Shown here one piece after another: positions 7,874 to 17,632 of a stretch of 64,000 nucleotides of DNA. The position numbers and the translations under genes were made by a program. A model generated the notes under the pieces. The model had not been told where the DNA came from. It ran no database searches and was given only the letters and a program-made list of their open reading frames with translations. This stretch comes from an uncultured Chloroflexota bacterium (GTDB taxonomy: Bacteria > Chloroflexota > Anaerolineae > Anaerolineales > Anaerolineaceae). The first letter of the stretch is position 1. Each line of letters opens with the position of its first letter. Location: NCBI GenBank assembly GCA_902786265.1, contig CADACE010000010.1:50774-114773 (forward strand), in the 5' to 3' direction.

Positions 7874-9727
7874 TTATTTCGGGGTAAAGTAGTGGAAAAA
7901 GCACAATTCTTCACCCTGCCATCCCGGGATCACCCCTTGATGCTCATATGTATCAATAGTGCGGTAGGTGTATGGTGAAGTGGATTGCTCGATGACAAAA
8001 TCTACGCATTTTTCTTCGAGACATTGCAGCTGCTGTTCCAAAGTCTCTTCTAAATGGTCATTGTTGTAATAACAAAAATACTTCATTTTCGGGATCAGAC
8101 CGGCAGCTGTGTTCACACCCATGTCAAGAATTCTGAAATGAAGGATGTTGGGGCTGTCGATCCCGGATTTTTCGATGACTTCTTTCATCCGGAAGGGGAA
8201 AAGTTCTTCCCTGGGAATTTCCATGGACGGCAGAATTTTTGACATAAAGCACAAAACGGTAATGCCGATGAACATGAACGGGATCAGAACTTTATAAATG
8301 TTGTGCTGCAATGCTTCCGCGGCACCCGGAAGCAGAGAAACCAGATCCGGGAGAAAACAGATTCCGATCGTCGAATAAATGCAGAAAATAAAACAGTAAT
8401 AGAAATGGTAATTCCCGCTGACGTAAACAAAATGGTATGCGGGCAGGAACGTTATCACAAGAAAAACCGCTGTTTTCCATTGCTTTTTGATGAGCGTATA
8501 CAGCCAGCCGAGAATCGAAAGGATCATCGGTATGAATGCGTTGTTCCGGTATGATCTCAGTGAAAAACTGAGCTTTTTGAGATATGACCAGTTCCGGTAA
8601 GCAGGGTAATAAACCAGGTTGTTGTAAAAATAAGCCCGGAACAGGTCCGTCAGCGCTGAATTCAGCAGAAAATACAGCAAAATCGGGATCGTGATGACGG
8701 TAATTCCCGCAGCGATCAAAAGGATACCTCTCAAGAGGTCTGTTATTTTTCGCTTGAAGGCGGCGTAGATCAGAAAGACCGCGATCCAGCCGAAATAAAA
8801 ACCGACCATGGAATACTTGATCCAGAAAACCGTACCGGAGGTCAGCCCAATGAGGAAAAACTCCTTGCGGCTCAGAAAATCATCATTTTTTAGAGCTTTG
8901 ATCCCCGCATACAAAGCGTAAGCGATCATGGGCAGCGAAAATTCTTCCGCGGAATCACCCATGCCGAAAGCCGGTGCGGCATAAACAGCGGCGGCTAACA
9001 GGGGAATGAAGGGAATGGCTTTGCTGCCGACGAATAATCCGGCGATTTTACAGCTGAGATATAAAAAGCAGAAACAGGCCAGAATTTCAAGGAGCCATAT
9101 GCCCCAGAATCCGTAATAGGAGCAGGCTGCCCCGAATGTATGTATAAAAATCAGCAGCGGCCCCTTCTGCTCGTACAGGTCGCGGTACGGAACGTATCCT
9201 TTCAGCACTCCTTTCCCGACTGTAAACATCGTGTTTTGGTCATTCCCGTCCTGAAAGGAGTATAACGGGGAACATTTGGAATTAATGAACATGAGCAGAA
9301 ATGAAAGCACCAGCAGGCAGAAGATCAGAAGCCTTTTATCGGATCGCGGCTTTTCGTTCACGGATGACGGCAGCAGTCTCCGAACCGTTGTGATGACCAG
9401 ATCAATGCCCGGCAGTGAAAGCAGCGCAAGCAAAAATGCAAAGGCTATAGTGCATTGTTTGATGGGAAGGTTCAGAAGATCAGCAACAGGCTGCATTCGG
9501 AGAGAAAATCCCCAGCGGCGGAAGAACAGCAGCGCGAGTCCGCCGCAGATAACAGCATCCGCTATCGGGTATCGGATATCAGGACGAAACGGCATGTTAT
9601 ATTTTTTTCTGACAGCGATCATGGTCAGCAGAATTGCGGAAAACACCGCGAGGCTGATGAGTAACTGAATTTTTCCTTTCCCCGCAATCAGTAAAAAGAC
9701 CGGTATTTCCGTGATTATCATGCCCAT
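7874..9727 (-). CDS. GT39-like polytopic membrane glycosyltransferase
   Basis: A polytopic protein of about 617 residues with at least ten hydrophobic segments. The large first outer loop reads FQDGNDQNTMFTVGKGVLKG and then YVPYRDLYEQKGPLL, the arrangement of GT39/ArnT-like transferases that use polyprenyl-phosphate sugars and carry an acidic residue in loop 1. The C-terminal 100 residues are soluble. The open frame extends upstream to a TTG at 9808, but I place the start at 9727, where AGGGA precedes ATG by 5 bases. A TATAAT on the minus strand at 9785-9780 lies inside the longer frame and fits a promoter. Acceptor and sugar are unknown; the next locus makes surface polymers. Confidence 0.72.
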   Translation of the reverse strand: MGMIITEIPVFLLIAGKGKIQLLISLAVFSAILLTMIAVRKKYNMPFRPDIRYPIADAVICGGLALLFFRRWGFSLRMQPVADLLNLPIKQCTIAFAFLLALLSLPGIDLVITTVRRLLPSSVNEKPRSDKRLLIFCLLVLSFLLMFINSKCSPLYSFQDGNDQNTMFTVGKGVLKGYVPYRDLYEQKGPLLIFIHTFGAACSYYGFWGIWLLEILACFCFLYLSCKIAGLFVGSKAIPFIPLLAAAVYAAPAFGMGDSAEEFSLPMIAYALYAGIKALKNDDFLSRKEFFLIGLTSGTVFWIKYSMVGFYFGWIAVFLIYAAFKRKITDLLRGILLIAAGITVITIPILLYFLLNSALTDLFRAYFYNNLVYYPAYRNWSYLKKLSFSLRSYRNNAFIPMILSILGWLYTLIKKQWKTAVFLVITFLPAYHFVYVSGNYHFYYCFIFCIYSTIGICFLPDLVSLLPGAAEALQHNIYKVLIPFMFIGITVLCFMSKILPSMEIPREELFPFRMKEVIEKSGIDSPNILHFRILDMGVNTAAGLIPKMKYFCYYNNDHLEETLEQQLQCLEEKCVDFVIEQSTSPYTYRTIDTYEHQGVIPGWQGEELCFFHYFTPK

Positions 9728-9947
9728 TTTAATCCCTGCCGACAACTCCGAATTCCATAGAATCTGCATTATTGTTATAAGATTATACCTTCTTTCACGG
9801 AATATCAAACCTGCCCCGTGAAAGTGATATTCCGGATGTCTGTACCATGTCCACAGGATAAAGCCATAAAATACCGGTCTCGTTTTTACTGGTATAATTG
9901 CAGAAACAGAGATAGTTTAGGGATCGCTCATCCTTAATAACAGTCAT

Positions 9948-9977
9948 TTGACGGATTGTGCGCAATTGTGTTATGAT
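9948..9977 (+). promoter_or_regulatory. Promoter of the surface-polymer operon
   Basis: TTGACG (9948-9953), an 18-base spacer and TATGAT (9972-9977), with an extended -10 TG at 9969-9970. It lies 50 bases upstream of the glycosylphosphotransferase gene. Confidence 0.6.
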
Positions 9978-10027
9978 TATCATTTGTTAAATTCATCCCC
10001 GGCAAAGGGGTGGGTTAATGGTGAAAA

Positions 10028-11458
10028 ATGGAAGCGTCTAATAACTCATTTCGAACAACACTTAAGCAGCGGCTGACACCTCGTGAAAGGCGGTTTATCC
10101 TGATTTGCGGGCATATTATCGCGGTTCTCCTTGCGTTGGCGGTTTCGCTTCTTGCCTGGGCAAATGAGGATGACTGGCTTGGTTTTTCCGTCTCATTCCT
10201 TCTGGAACGTCCTGAGCCCTGGTTTTACCTGCTGCCTGTTTTGTGGCTGATTTTGATGGTGCCGTTGTATAATGTCCGGCAGGTTCATCAATTTCAAAAA
10301 GCGCTGCGCGTTGTTCTGATTTCCGCCTTTTCCTGTATCGCGATTTATCTGTTGATCTTTTTCCTTGCTCCGGCAAAAACATTGCCGCGCAGAGGGGTGA
10401 TCATCTTTTTCATCGCGGCAGCGGTTTTCTCCCTGTTATGGAGACGGATCTATGCCCGCTTTTTCTTTGTCAAGAATGCCTTTATCAATACGGTCATTGT
10501 CGGAGCCGGAAAAGCCGGGCGAAAGATCGCGGAAATCATCAATACCACAGAAGGTGTCCCGTACAGAGTGATCGGTTATATTGATGATGATCCTTCAAAG
10601 GCTGATGCTGTTATAGAAGGGTATCCGGTCCTTGGCGGTTCGGGCAAATATTTTGATATCCTCACCGAAAATCAGGTCACCCAGGTGATCATGGCTATCA
10701 GCAATCACCTGAATGATCTTCTCCTCGATGAACTGACGCAGTCTGAAGAGCGGGGTATAACCGTAACGACAATGCCGATGATCTATGAGGAGCTGCTGGG
10801 CAGGGTCCCGGTCCATCTGCTGAATACGGACTGGCTGCTGCGGTCTTTTTATGACATGTCCCATACCAGTTTGTTTTTTGAGATCGCCAAGCGGTTTTTT
10901 GACGTTATCGGCGGAGTGCTTGGATTGATCGCGCTCGGGCTGGTGACGCCTTTCGCCGCACTGGCAACGCTGATCGATACCGGACGGCCGGTCTTTTATG
11001 TACAGGAACGCCTCGGTCTGCGCGGAAGTACATTTAATATCATCAAATTCCGTACCATGGTCCAGAACGCGGAAATGGACGGTGTTGCCCGCCCCGCGTC
11101 GGAACATGATGACAGGATCACGAAAGTCGGCTCCATCCTGCGCCGTTCGCATCTGGATGAGATGCCTCAGTTTATTAATGTTTTGCGCGGAGAATTGAGC
11201 CTCGTCGGTCCCCGCGCGGAGCGTCCTGAAATTGTTAAAGATTTACAGCGGGATGTGCCGTTTTATCGGGCGCGTCTGCTGGTCCGTCCGGGAATCACCG
11301 GCTGGGCACAGGTCAATCAGAATTATGCTGCAGGGACAGAAGAAAATACAATAAAATTGGAATATGACCTTTATTATATCAAACACCGCAGCCTGCTGAT
11401 GGACCTGTCGATCCTGTTTCACACATTTAAAACAATCTTCGGGCTGAAAGGACGATAA
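10028..11458 (+). CDS. Polyprenyl glycosylphosphotransferase (WcaJ/WbaP type)
   Basis: A 476-residue initiating sugar-1-phosphate transferase. The first 140 residues hold four or five membrane helices. Next comes a CoA-binding-like Rossmann domain (VIVGAGKAGRKIAEI, about 155-260), then a further helix and the bacterial sugar transferase domain with KFRTM, the DDRITKVGSILRRSHLDEMPQ block, LSLVGPRAERPE and RPGITGWAQVN. It transfers a hexose-1-phosphate from a nucleotide sugar to undecaprenyl phosphate at the inner face of the membrane, the first step of exopolysaccharide, O-chain or S-layer-glycan assembly. It is the first gene of a plus-strand operon with a good promoter upstream. The sugar used is not determinable. 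Confidence 0.9.
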   Translation: MEASNNSFRTTLKQRLTPRERRFILICGHIIAVLLALAVSLLAWANEDDWLGFSVSFLLERPEPWFYLLPVLWLILMVPLYNVRQVHQFQKALRVVLISAFSCIAIYLLIFFLAPAKTLPRRGVIIFFIAAAVFSLLWRRIYARFFFVKNAFINTVIVGAGKAGRKIAEIINTTEGVPYRVIGYIDDDPSKADAVIEGYPVLGGSGKYFDILTENQVTQVIMAISNHLNDLLLDELTQSEERGITVTTMPMIYEELLGRVPVHLLNTDWLLRSFYDMSHTSLFFEIAKRFFDVIGGVLGLIALGLVTPFAALATLIDTGRPVFYVQERLGLRGSTFNIIKFRTMVQNAEMDGVARPASEHDDRITKVGSILRRSHLDEMPQFINVLRGELSLVGPRAERPEIVKDLQRDVPFYRARLLVRPGITGWAQVNQNYAAGTEENTIKLEYDLYYIKHRSLLMDLSILFHTFKTIFGLKGR

Positions 11459-11461
11459 ACC

Positions 11462-13333
11462 TTGTCACTTCACATTAAACAGGGCATAAGAAACCGGTAC
11501 ATCTTCATCTTTGATATGGTGATGATTGTTGTTTGTGTTGCCTTCAGTTACCTGCTTCGTTTTGAATTTGAACCGGAACAGGCAGCGCTTTACCTTCCTT
11601 CTGCTTATTGGATGCTTGGACTCAGCCTGGTGCTGAAGCCTATCATTTATATTCGTTTTGGTATGTACCGTCATCTTTGGGCATATGCCAGTATCGATGA
11701 AGTCCGCCTGATCGTGATGGCGGTCGCTTCCGGTTCGGCAAGTGTAACGCTGCTGATGATGCTGCTGTATCAGCTGAAGGTTTTCAGCGGGTTCCCGCGT
11801 TCTGTCCTGATCATCGACTTTATTCTTTCCCTGCTCGTTGTGGGCGGGATCCGTTTTGGCATCAGGCTGTTTGCCGCGAATAAAAAGAAACGGACAGCCC
11901 GTTCCGGACAGAAGAATATGAAGCGTGTTCTCATCATCGGCGCCGGTGAAGCGGGTGTGATGGTCTGCAAGGAGATGATCAAAAACCCGCAGCTGCTTTT
12001 GCGGCCGATTGGATTCCTTGATGATGATAAGAACAAATTAAACCAGGAGGTCCAGAACGTCCGTGTGCTTGGACTGATCTCCAGTATCGATATCATGATC
12101 GACCGTTATTATGTGGATATGGTCATGTTCGCGATCCCGAGCGCTCCCGGACGGGTCCTGCGTCTGGTTTCTGACGTCTGCCGGAAAAAGGATGTTCCTT
12201 TCCAGACTATGCCGGGGATCTATGAACTGATCGACGGATCGGTCAATATCAACCGGCTGCGTGAAGTGGAAATTACAGACCTGCTGCGCCGCGATCCGGT
12301 CAAGCTGGACCAGGATAATGTCGGCCCGATCCTGAGGGATAAAGTCGTGCTCATTACCGGAGCAGGCGGTTCGATCGGGCAGGAAATTGCGAGACAGACA
12401 GCCCGCTGGAACCCGAAAAAGGTCCTTCTGCTGGGTCATGGGGAAAACAGCATTTTCGGAACACTGCTGCGTATGAATTCTGAATTCCCGGATCTTGACG
12501 TCCAGCCGGTCATCGTGGATGTACGGGACCTGCAGCGTATCCGCTGGGTGTTTGAAACCTGGCACCCGCAGATCGTTTTCCACGCGGCAGCGCATAAACA
12601 TGTCCACCTGATGGAAACCAACATTTCCGAAGCTGTGACAAATAACATCATCGGGACGCAGAATGTGGTCCGTACGGCAAAAGAATTTAATGTTGAGCGT
12701 TTTGTGATGATCTCAACGGACAAGGCTGTCCGGCCGATCAACATCATGGGCGCCTCCAAACGTGTGGCGGAAAACATTGTACTGAATGAATCCATCGGTA
12801 CCGACGCGAAGTATACCGTGGTCCGTTTCGGAAATGTGCTTGGCAGCCGCGGCAGCGTGGTGCCGATTTTCCAGGAGCAGATCCGCAGAGGCGGTCCGGT
12901 TACCGTCACCGATCCCCAGATGGAACGTTACTTTATGACGATCCCGGAAGCGGTATATCTGGTGCTTGAATCCGCGGGTCTCAGTAATAACCGGGAAACA
13001 TTTGTGCTGGATATGGGAAAGCAGGTCCGGATCCTTGACCTCGCGGAAGACCTGATCCGCCTTTCTGGTCTTGAACCGGGAAGGGATATCGAGATCCAGT
13101 TCACCGGAGTTCGTCCGGGTGAAAAACTCAGTGAGGACCTGTGGAATAAGGGACAGGTGCTGGAACCGACCATGCATCCGGATATTTATAAACTTGAGCG
13201 GCATGACCTGATCCCGGCTGACAAACTGGAACCGCTGGTCGAAAGGCTGTATGAGCTGGCCCGGGAAGAAAAAGAAGACGAGATCCGCAAATTGCTCAAC
13301 GGGATCATCCCGGACGCGAAACTGCTGGATTGA
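11462..13333 (+). CDS. Membrane nucleotide-sugar 4,6-dehydratase, FlaA1/PglF/CapD family
   Basis: 623 residues. An N-terminal membrane part of four helices is followed by a CoA-binding-like Rossmann fold (LIIGAGEAGVMV, about residue 158) and the extended SDR catalytic domain (ITGAGGSIGQEIARQ). The active-site segment is STDKAVRPINIMGASKR; in large membrane-type dehydratases a Met replaces the usual catalytic Tyr, as here, with the Lys kept. It likely makes a UDP-4-keto-6-deoxy-N-acetylhexosamine. The start is TTG, chosen because AAAGGA precedes it by 9 bases and the hydrophobic N-terminus begins right after. It follows the glycosylphosphotransferase stop by three bases, implying coupling. Confidence 0.9.
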   Translation: MSLHIKQGIRNRYIFIFDMVMIVVCVAFSYLLRFEFEPEQAALYLPSAYWMLGLSLVLKPIIYIRFGMYRHLWAYASIDEVRLIVMAVASGSASVTLLMMLLYQLKVFSGFPRSVLIIDFILSLLVVGGIRFGIRLFAANKKKRTARSGQKNMKRVLIIGAGEAGVMVCKEMIKNPQLLLRPIGFLDDDKNKLNQEVQNVRVLGLISSIDIMIDRYYVDMVMFAIPSAPGRVLRLVSDVCRKKDVPFQTMPGIYELIDGSVNINRLREVEITDLLRRDPVKLDQDNVGPILRDKVVLITGAGGSIGQEIARQTARWNPKKVLLLGHGENSIFGTLLRMNSEFPDLDVQPVIVDVRDLQRIRWVFETWHPQIVFHAAAHKHVHLMETNISEAVTNNIIGTQNVVRTAKEFNVERFVMISTDKAVRPINIMGASKRVAENIVLNESIGTDAKYTVVRFGNVLGSRGSVVPIFQEQIRRGGPVTVTDPQMERYFMTIPEAVYLVLESAGLSNNRETFVLDMGKQVRILDLAEDLIRLSGLEPGRDIEIQFTGVRPGEKLSEDLWNKGQVLEPTMHPDIYKLERHDLIPADKLEPLVERLYELAREEKEDEIRKLLNGIIPDAKLLD

Positions 13334-13346
13334 TTGGCTGGAAATT

Positions 13347-14351
13347 ATGGCAATTCTCACGAAAGAACAATGGCAGGCGTTTTGCCTTGAACATCCTGAA
13401 CATTCGCTCCTGCAGAATGCGGAATGGGGTGACCTCAAATCAGGCTTCGGATGGACACCCGCATATGTGCAGTCCGGGGATGCAGGCGCGATGGTGCTTT
13501 TCCGCTCTTTGCCTGCGGGTCTGAAAATCGCCTATATTCCCCGCGGACCGGTGGGCTGCGGATTCGAAAAGCTATGGCCTGAGGTCCATTCTCTCTGCCG
13601 CAAACGTCACGCGGTCTTCCTGCGGGTGGAGCCGGACTTTTGGCAGGGTACTCCGGAAGCTGACGCACTGGAATATTCGATGGAAGGTTTTATTCCCTCG
13701 TTCGCTACGGTTCAGCCGCCCAGGACGATCTTGGTTTCACTGGACGGCACACCGGATGACTGGCTCGCCCGGATGAATCAGAAAACCCGTTATAACATTC
13801 GTCTTTCTCAAAAAAAGGATCTGACCGTCGGAGAGAGCAGTGATGTGGCTGCGTTCCACCGGCTTATGGAAACGACCGGCAGCCGGGACGCTTTCGGTGT
13901 TCATACAGAGGCTTATTACCGGAAATGTCTGGAATGTTTCGGAAAAGATAAAAAGGGACGGATCATACTGGTGAGTTATCAGGACAAGCCTCTCAGTGCC
14001 CTGATGCTTTTCATTGAAGGAAAGCGCGGTTATTACCTGTATGGCGCTTCTTCCAACGAAGAGCGGAACCGTATGCCGAATTACCTGACGCAATGGACAG
14101 CGATGAACATCTGTAAAGAAGCCGGCTGTACGGAATATGACCTCTGGGGAATACCTGATGAGGAAGAGGAGACTCTTGAGACGCAGTTTTTGGACCGGCA
14201 TGAAGGTTTGTGGCAGGTTTACCGCTTTAAGCGCGGTTTCGGCGGTCAGGTGCTGCGGACGATGGGGTCCTTCGATTATGTGTATTCACCGCTGCTTTAT
14301 AAAGGAATAAAATTCGCGGATTCCGAAAGAAGAAAGCGAAGCGCTGCATGA
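13347..14351 (+). CDS. FemAB-like aminoacyl/peptidyl transferase 1
   Basis: 334 residues of the FemX/FemA family, enzymes that use aminoacyl-tRNA to add residues to the peptidoglycan stem peptide on lipid II. The pattern is two GNAT-like subdomains: LLQNAEWGDLKSGFGW near the start (compare LLQTSQWAEVK in the next gene), the IPRGPVG strand, MNQKTRYNIRLSQKK, MPNYLTQWTAMNICKE and YDLWGIPDE. An open frame extends back to 13251 inside the dehydratase gene, but homology begins at the ATG at 13347. It ends 4 bases into the next gene (ATGA overlap). The length matches the family (330-420), but the coiled-coil arm of Staphylococcus FemA is absent. Confidence 0.85.
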   Translation: MAILTKEQWQAFCLEHPEHSLLQNAEWGDLKSGFGWTPAYVQSGDAGAMVLFRSLPAGLKIAYIPRGPVGCGFEKLWPEVHSLCRKRHAVFLRVEPDFWQGTPEADALEYSMEGFIPSFATVQPPRTILVSLDGTPDDWLARMNQKTRYNIRLSQKKDLTVGESSDVAAFHRLMETTGSRDAFGVHTEAYYRKCLECFGKDKKGRIILVSYQDKPLSALMLFIEGKRGYYLYGASSNEERNRMPNYLTQWTAMNICKEAGCTEYDLWGIPDEEEETLETQFLDRHEGLWQVYRFKRGFGGQVLRTMGSFDYVYSPLLYKGIKFADSERRKRSAA

Positions 14352-15424
14352 TTCCGGAAAACTGGAACGAAATTATTTCGAAACTTCCCGGCGCGTCTCT
14401 GCTGCAAACATCACAATGGGCGGAGGTCAAGGCACGTGTGGGCTGGGAGGCTTTCCCGAAGCTCTGGAAAAAAGCTGACGGAACAGTGGAAGCGGCGGCG
14501 CTGATCCTCAAACGTCCGATCAAAGCCGGGCCGATTCCTTCCGGTTCCTGTTTCCTTTATGTCCCGCGCGGACCGCTGATGGACTGGTCTGATGAGACGC
14601 TTCGTGACCGGGTTATGGCGGATCTTGCGGATTTCGGGCGGCAGCAGCACGCACTTTTTGTTAAGGTTGACCCGGACGTGCCCGTCTCCTTCGGTGAACC
14701 CGGTACGGAGGAATTCACTGAAAATCCTGTGGGAGCTTCCCTGCTGCGGTATTATGAGAGTCATGGATGGCGTCTGTCTCCTCAGCAGATACAGTTCGCG
14801 AATTCGGTCTGGATCAATACGGAACCGTCTCTGGATGATCTTCTCGCCAACATGAAACAGCGCACAAGGTACAAGGTCCGTCTGGCCGAAAAGAAAGGTG
14901 TTTCTGTCCGCAGAGGCGGGCCGGCAGATTTTGAAAGTATCGCTGATCTTTATGCGGAAACCTCAGCGCGCGACGGATTCCTGATCCGCGATAAGGATTA
15001 TTATCTGGATGTCTGGAAGCGGTTTTATGCCGCGGATATGCTGACACCTCTGATCGCGGAGGTAGAAGGCGCGATGGTTGCGGCTGTGATGATTTTTGTC
15101 ACCGGGGATACCGCACGTTATGTTTATGGCATGTCCGGTCCGGATCATCGTGAAAAAATGCCGAATTATCTGCTGCAATGGGAAGCGATAAAGCTCGCGA
15201 AGGAAAAAGGCTGTAAGACTTATGATTTGTGGGGCGCTCCGGATGAGTTCACTGAATCCGACCGGATGTGGGGCGTTTACCAGTTCAAGCGAGGACTCGG
15301 CGGAAATGTTGTGGTCACACCGGGCGCATGGGACCTGCCGCTGAATAAAACCGGATATGATCTTTTTATTCACGCTCTGCCGAAGTTTATTTCTTTCCTG
15401 AAGCGCGTAAGCGGCAGACATTGA
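14348..15424 (+). CDS. FemAB-like aminoacyl/peptidyl transferase 2
   Basis: A 358-residue paralogue of the preceding gene, same family and same landmarks: LLQTSQWAEVKARVGW, VPRGPLMDW, MKQRTRYKVRLAEKK, a GNAT-like core with ARYVYGMSG, MPNYLLQWEAIKLAKE and YDLWGAPDEF. It overlaps the first by the ATGA, so the two are probably made in equal amounts. Tandem Fem proteins usually add successive residues of an interpeptide bridge, hence a two-step bridge is the expected function. Why they share an operon with exopolysaccharide-type genes is unclear; attachment of the polymer to the wall is one possibility. Confidence 0.85.
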   Translation: MIPENWNEIISKLPGASLLQTSQWAEVKARVGWEAFPKLWKKADGTVEAAALILKRPIKAGPIPSGSCFLYVPRGPLMDWSDETLRDRVMADLADFGRQQHALFVKVDPDVPVSFGEPGTEEFTENPVGASLLRYYESHGWRLSPQQIQFANSVWINTEPSLDDLLANMKQRTRYKVRLAEKKGVSVRRGGPADFESIADLYAETSARDGFLIRDKDYYLDVWKRFYAADMLTPLIAEVEGAMVAAVMIFVTGDTARYVYGMSGPDHREKMPNYLLQWEAIKLAKEKGCKTYDLWGAPDEFTESDRMWGVYQFKRGLGGNVVVTPGAWDLPLNKTGYDLFIHALPKFISFLKRVSGRH

Positions 15425-15788
15425 AAGGATCATCCGAATCGTTCACACGGAACATGTTATATAGTTTTTACACGAAGAAAAATATCTGAGGCTATGCTGC
15501 CCGGTGCGCTTATTTTGTCTTTCGGGTATGAACTGTGTAATAACCACCCTGCCGCGATTTTCTTTTGATCACTATACGATCAAATGACCGAACCAATATT
15601 TCCTGCTGAATTTGAAAGCTGCTGCTAAAGGCAAAGCTGAATTTTACGGCAGCAGGATCACCGGTTTTTTCAATTATGTCAGCCGGGCACTTTCTTTACC
15701 TGTCTGTCGTTTCTGAATGCAGAAAGCTTTATAATGGAGAAAAACAGCTCAATGATCGTATCAAACGTCAAAGAGCTTCGGAATATAT
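15425..15788. other. Non-coding gap after the surface-polymer operon
   Basis: 364 bases without a credible gene. No T-tailed hairpin was found directly after the last FemAB gene. A small palindrome TTTGATC-N7-GATCAAA (15564-15584) could be an operator. A TATAAT at 15730-15735 is about 55 bases upstream of the VanZ-like ATG, but the matching -35 is poor. Confidence 0.4.
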
Positions 15789-16187
15789 ATGAAAAATAAA
15801 CTCAGAGGATTACTGGTCTTTATAATTATCGCAGGTATATTTTACCTGACATTTCAGTCGCCTTCAGAAACGACAGAATTGAGTAAAGGTTTTTGGCAGT
15901 GGCTGGTGGATCATGGTATTAATTGGGACAAGTCGACGATCCGCAGCGATGCGCATCTGCCGATGTACTTTGTCCTTGGTTTTGCGCTTTGCCTGTGGCT
16001 CGGATGGAAAAAATCCCTGGTGATAGGGCCGATCATCGGGACGATCGATGAAACGATCAAAATTTTTCTCCCGGTCCGGCATTTCGATATTTTTGACCTT
16101 TGCAGAGATTATATCGGCATCGCGGCCGGAGTTCTCGTTGTCTGTATTTTGCGGAAACTCCTGTATCGCAATAAGCCGGTGTATTAG
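15789..16187 (+). CDS. VanZ-like membrane protein
   Basis: A 132-residue protein with three or four membrane helices. The VanZ-family landmarks are visible: FQS near the first helix, R-x-D-A-H-x-P-x-Y-F-x-L-G (about 53-65), DETIK-x-F-x-P-x-R (about 84-93), F-D-x-x-D, and a G-I-A-x-G end helix. VanZ of Enterococcus gives low teicoplanin resistance by an unknown route; most family members have no known function. It is a lone gene with no close operon partner. Confidence 0.75.
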   Translation: MKNKLRGLLVFIIIAGIFYLTFQSPSETTELSKGFWQWLVDHGINWDKSTIRSDAHLPMYFVLGFALCLWLGWKKSLVIGPIIGTIDETIKIFLPVRHFDIFDLCRDYIGIAAGVLVVCILRKLLYRNKPVY

Positions 16188-16438
16188 GTCCGTGATGTTT
16201 TTCCAGGTACCGGAACGCTTTAACGCTCATGATGTTTGTACCTTCGGATTTTGATGATGTCTATGTCTGCTCATCAGACTATGAAGCTGGAAAACATATG
16301 GGCAGCGAAGGCTGTATGGTAAAACGCGAAAAATCAATAACGGAAGCTAAGAAACGTTATTTTGTTTGATCAATATGCTTACGCAATGCTGCAGGAGGAA
16401 TGGCAGCATATCCGGGATAAAGAATAAGGGAGGAAAAA

Positions 16439-17632
16439 ATGAAACTTGAACCGGTAGTAAATTCATTGCTTGATACAGATCTGTATAAATTTAACATGGA
16501 TCAGGTGATCTTTCACAAACATACTGATCTGAGCGGCGAATATTATTTCCGCTGCCGCACCGAAGGAGTTGTTTTTACCCCTGAAATGCTTGAGGAAATC
16601 AACGCACAGATCGACCATTTGTGCTCTTTGACTTTCCGGAAAGAGGAGCTTGATTACCTTCGCTCCATCCGGTTTATCAAGAACGATTATGTTGAGTTCC
16701 TGCGGCTGTGGAGGCCCATCCGGGATTATGTGGAGACTTCACTTTCAGAGGATGGTGAATTGAATATCAGGGTGAAGGGGCCCCTGTTTTCAGCCATGCA
16801 GTTCGAGATCTTCCTTCTGGAGATAGTGAACGAAGTTTATTTCCGCATGAAATATGATTACGCGAAGCTTGTGGCTTCCGCGCGGGAGAAACTGGACCGG
16901 AAGATCAGTGATTTCCATAGCGGGAAATATACCTTTACCTTCGCCGAATTCGGCTGCAGACGCCGGCTCTCCCGCGAATGGGAGGATGAAGTGGTCCGCC
17001 GTTTTGGTCAGGAAATAAAAAACTGCGCAGGCACATCCAATGTTTATCTGGCGATGAAATACGGCATGACTCCCATCGGTACCTATGCCCACGAGTATGT
17101 GCAGATGTATCAGGGTATTGATTCCATCCCCCTTGCCTATACCAACCATTATGCGCTGGAAGACTGGTATGATGAATATCGCGGCGATAACGGTACAGCT
17201 CTGACTGATACTATCACCACAGATCTGTTCCTGCTGGATTTCAACCGTGCCATGGTGAACAACTTTACCGGTGTTCGGCATGACAGCGGCGACCCTTATG
17301 AATGGGGTGAAAAGATGATCCGTCATTACGAAAGTTACGGCGCGGATCCCCGGACAAAGCTGCTGCTCTTCAGCGACAGTCTTGATTTCGACAAAGCTCA
17401 GGCGCTTTGGGACCATTTCAAAGATCGTGCCAAAGTTTCCTTCGGGATCGGGACGTTCTGTTCCAATGATACCTGTGAAAAAGCCCTGAATATTGTCATC
17501 AAGCTGCAGACAGTCAACGGAAAAGCTGTGGCGAAACTCTCAGATACACCGGGCAAGGCAATGTGCCGTGACGCGGAATATCTGGAATACCTGCGCCGGT
17601 CTGTTGCTTTTCGCCTGCAGAGGGAAAAATAA
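16439..17632 (+). CDS. pncB: Nicotinate phosphoribosyltransferase
   Basis: A 397-residue enzyme of the Preiss-Handler NAD salvage pathway: nicotinate, PRPP and ATP give nicotinate mononucleotide. The N-terminal SLLDTDLYKFNMDQVIF is characteristic, GTYAHEYVQMYQ carries the histidine autophosphorylated in the enteric enzyme, and GVRHDSGDPYEWGEKM plus LLLFSDSLDF form the PRPP-binding region. The length matches the bacterial form. GGGAGG lies 7 bases before the ATG. It stands alone; a strong terminator is found about 190 bases downstream. Confidence 0.93.
   Translation: MKLEPVVNSLLDTDLYKFNMDQVIFHKHTDLSGEYYFRCRTEGVVFTPEMLEEINAQIDHLCSLTFRKEELDYLRSIRFIKNDYVEFLRLWRPIRDYVETSLSEDGELNIRVKGPLFSAMQFEIFLLEIVNEVYFRMKYDYAKLVASAREKLDRKISDFHSGKYTFTFAEFGCRRRLSREWEDEVVRRFGQEIKNCAGTSNVYLAMKYGMTPIGTYAHEYVQMYQGIDSIPLAYTNHYALEDWYDEYRGDNGTALTDTITTDLFLLDFNRAMVNNFTGVRHDSGDPYEWGEKMIRHYESYGADPRTKLLLFSDSLDFDKAQALWDHFKDRAKVSFGIGTFCSNDTCEKALNIVIKLQTVNGKAVAKLSDTPGKAMCRDAEYLEYLRRSVAFRLQREK

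Noticed and set aside
9728..9808. N-terminal extension of the GT39-like protein from a TTG start
   Set aside because: The segment contains a likely -10 box, and the ATG at 9727 has a better ribosome site; the extension adds no conserved sequence.
13251..13346. Longer N-terminus for the first FemAB-like protein
   Set aside because: The upstream part is the out-of-frame end of the dehydratase gene, and family similarity begins at the ATG at 13347.
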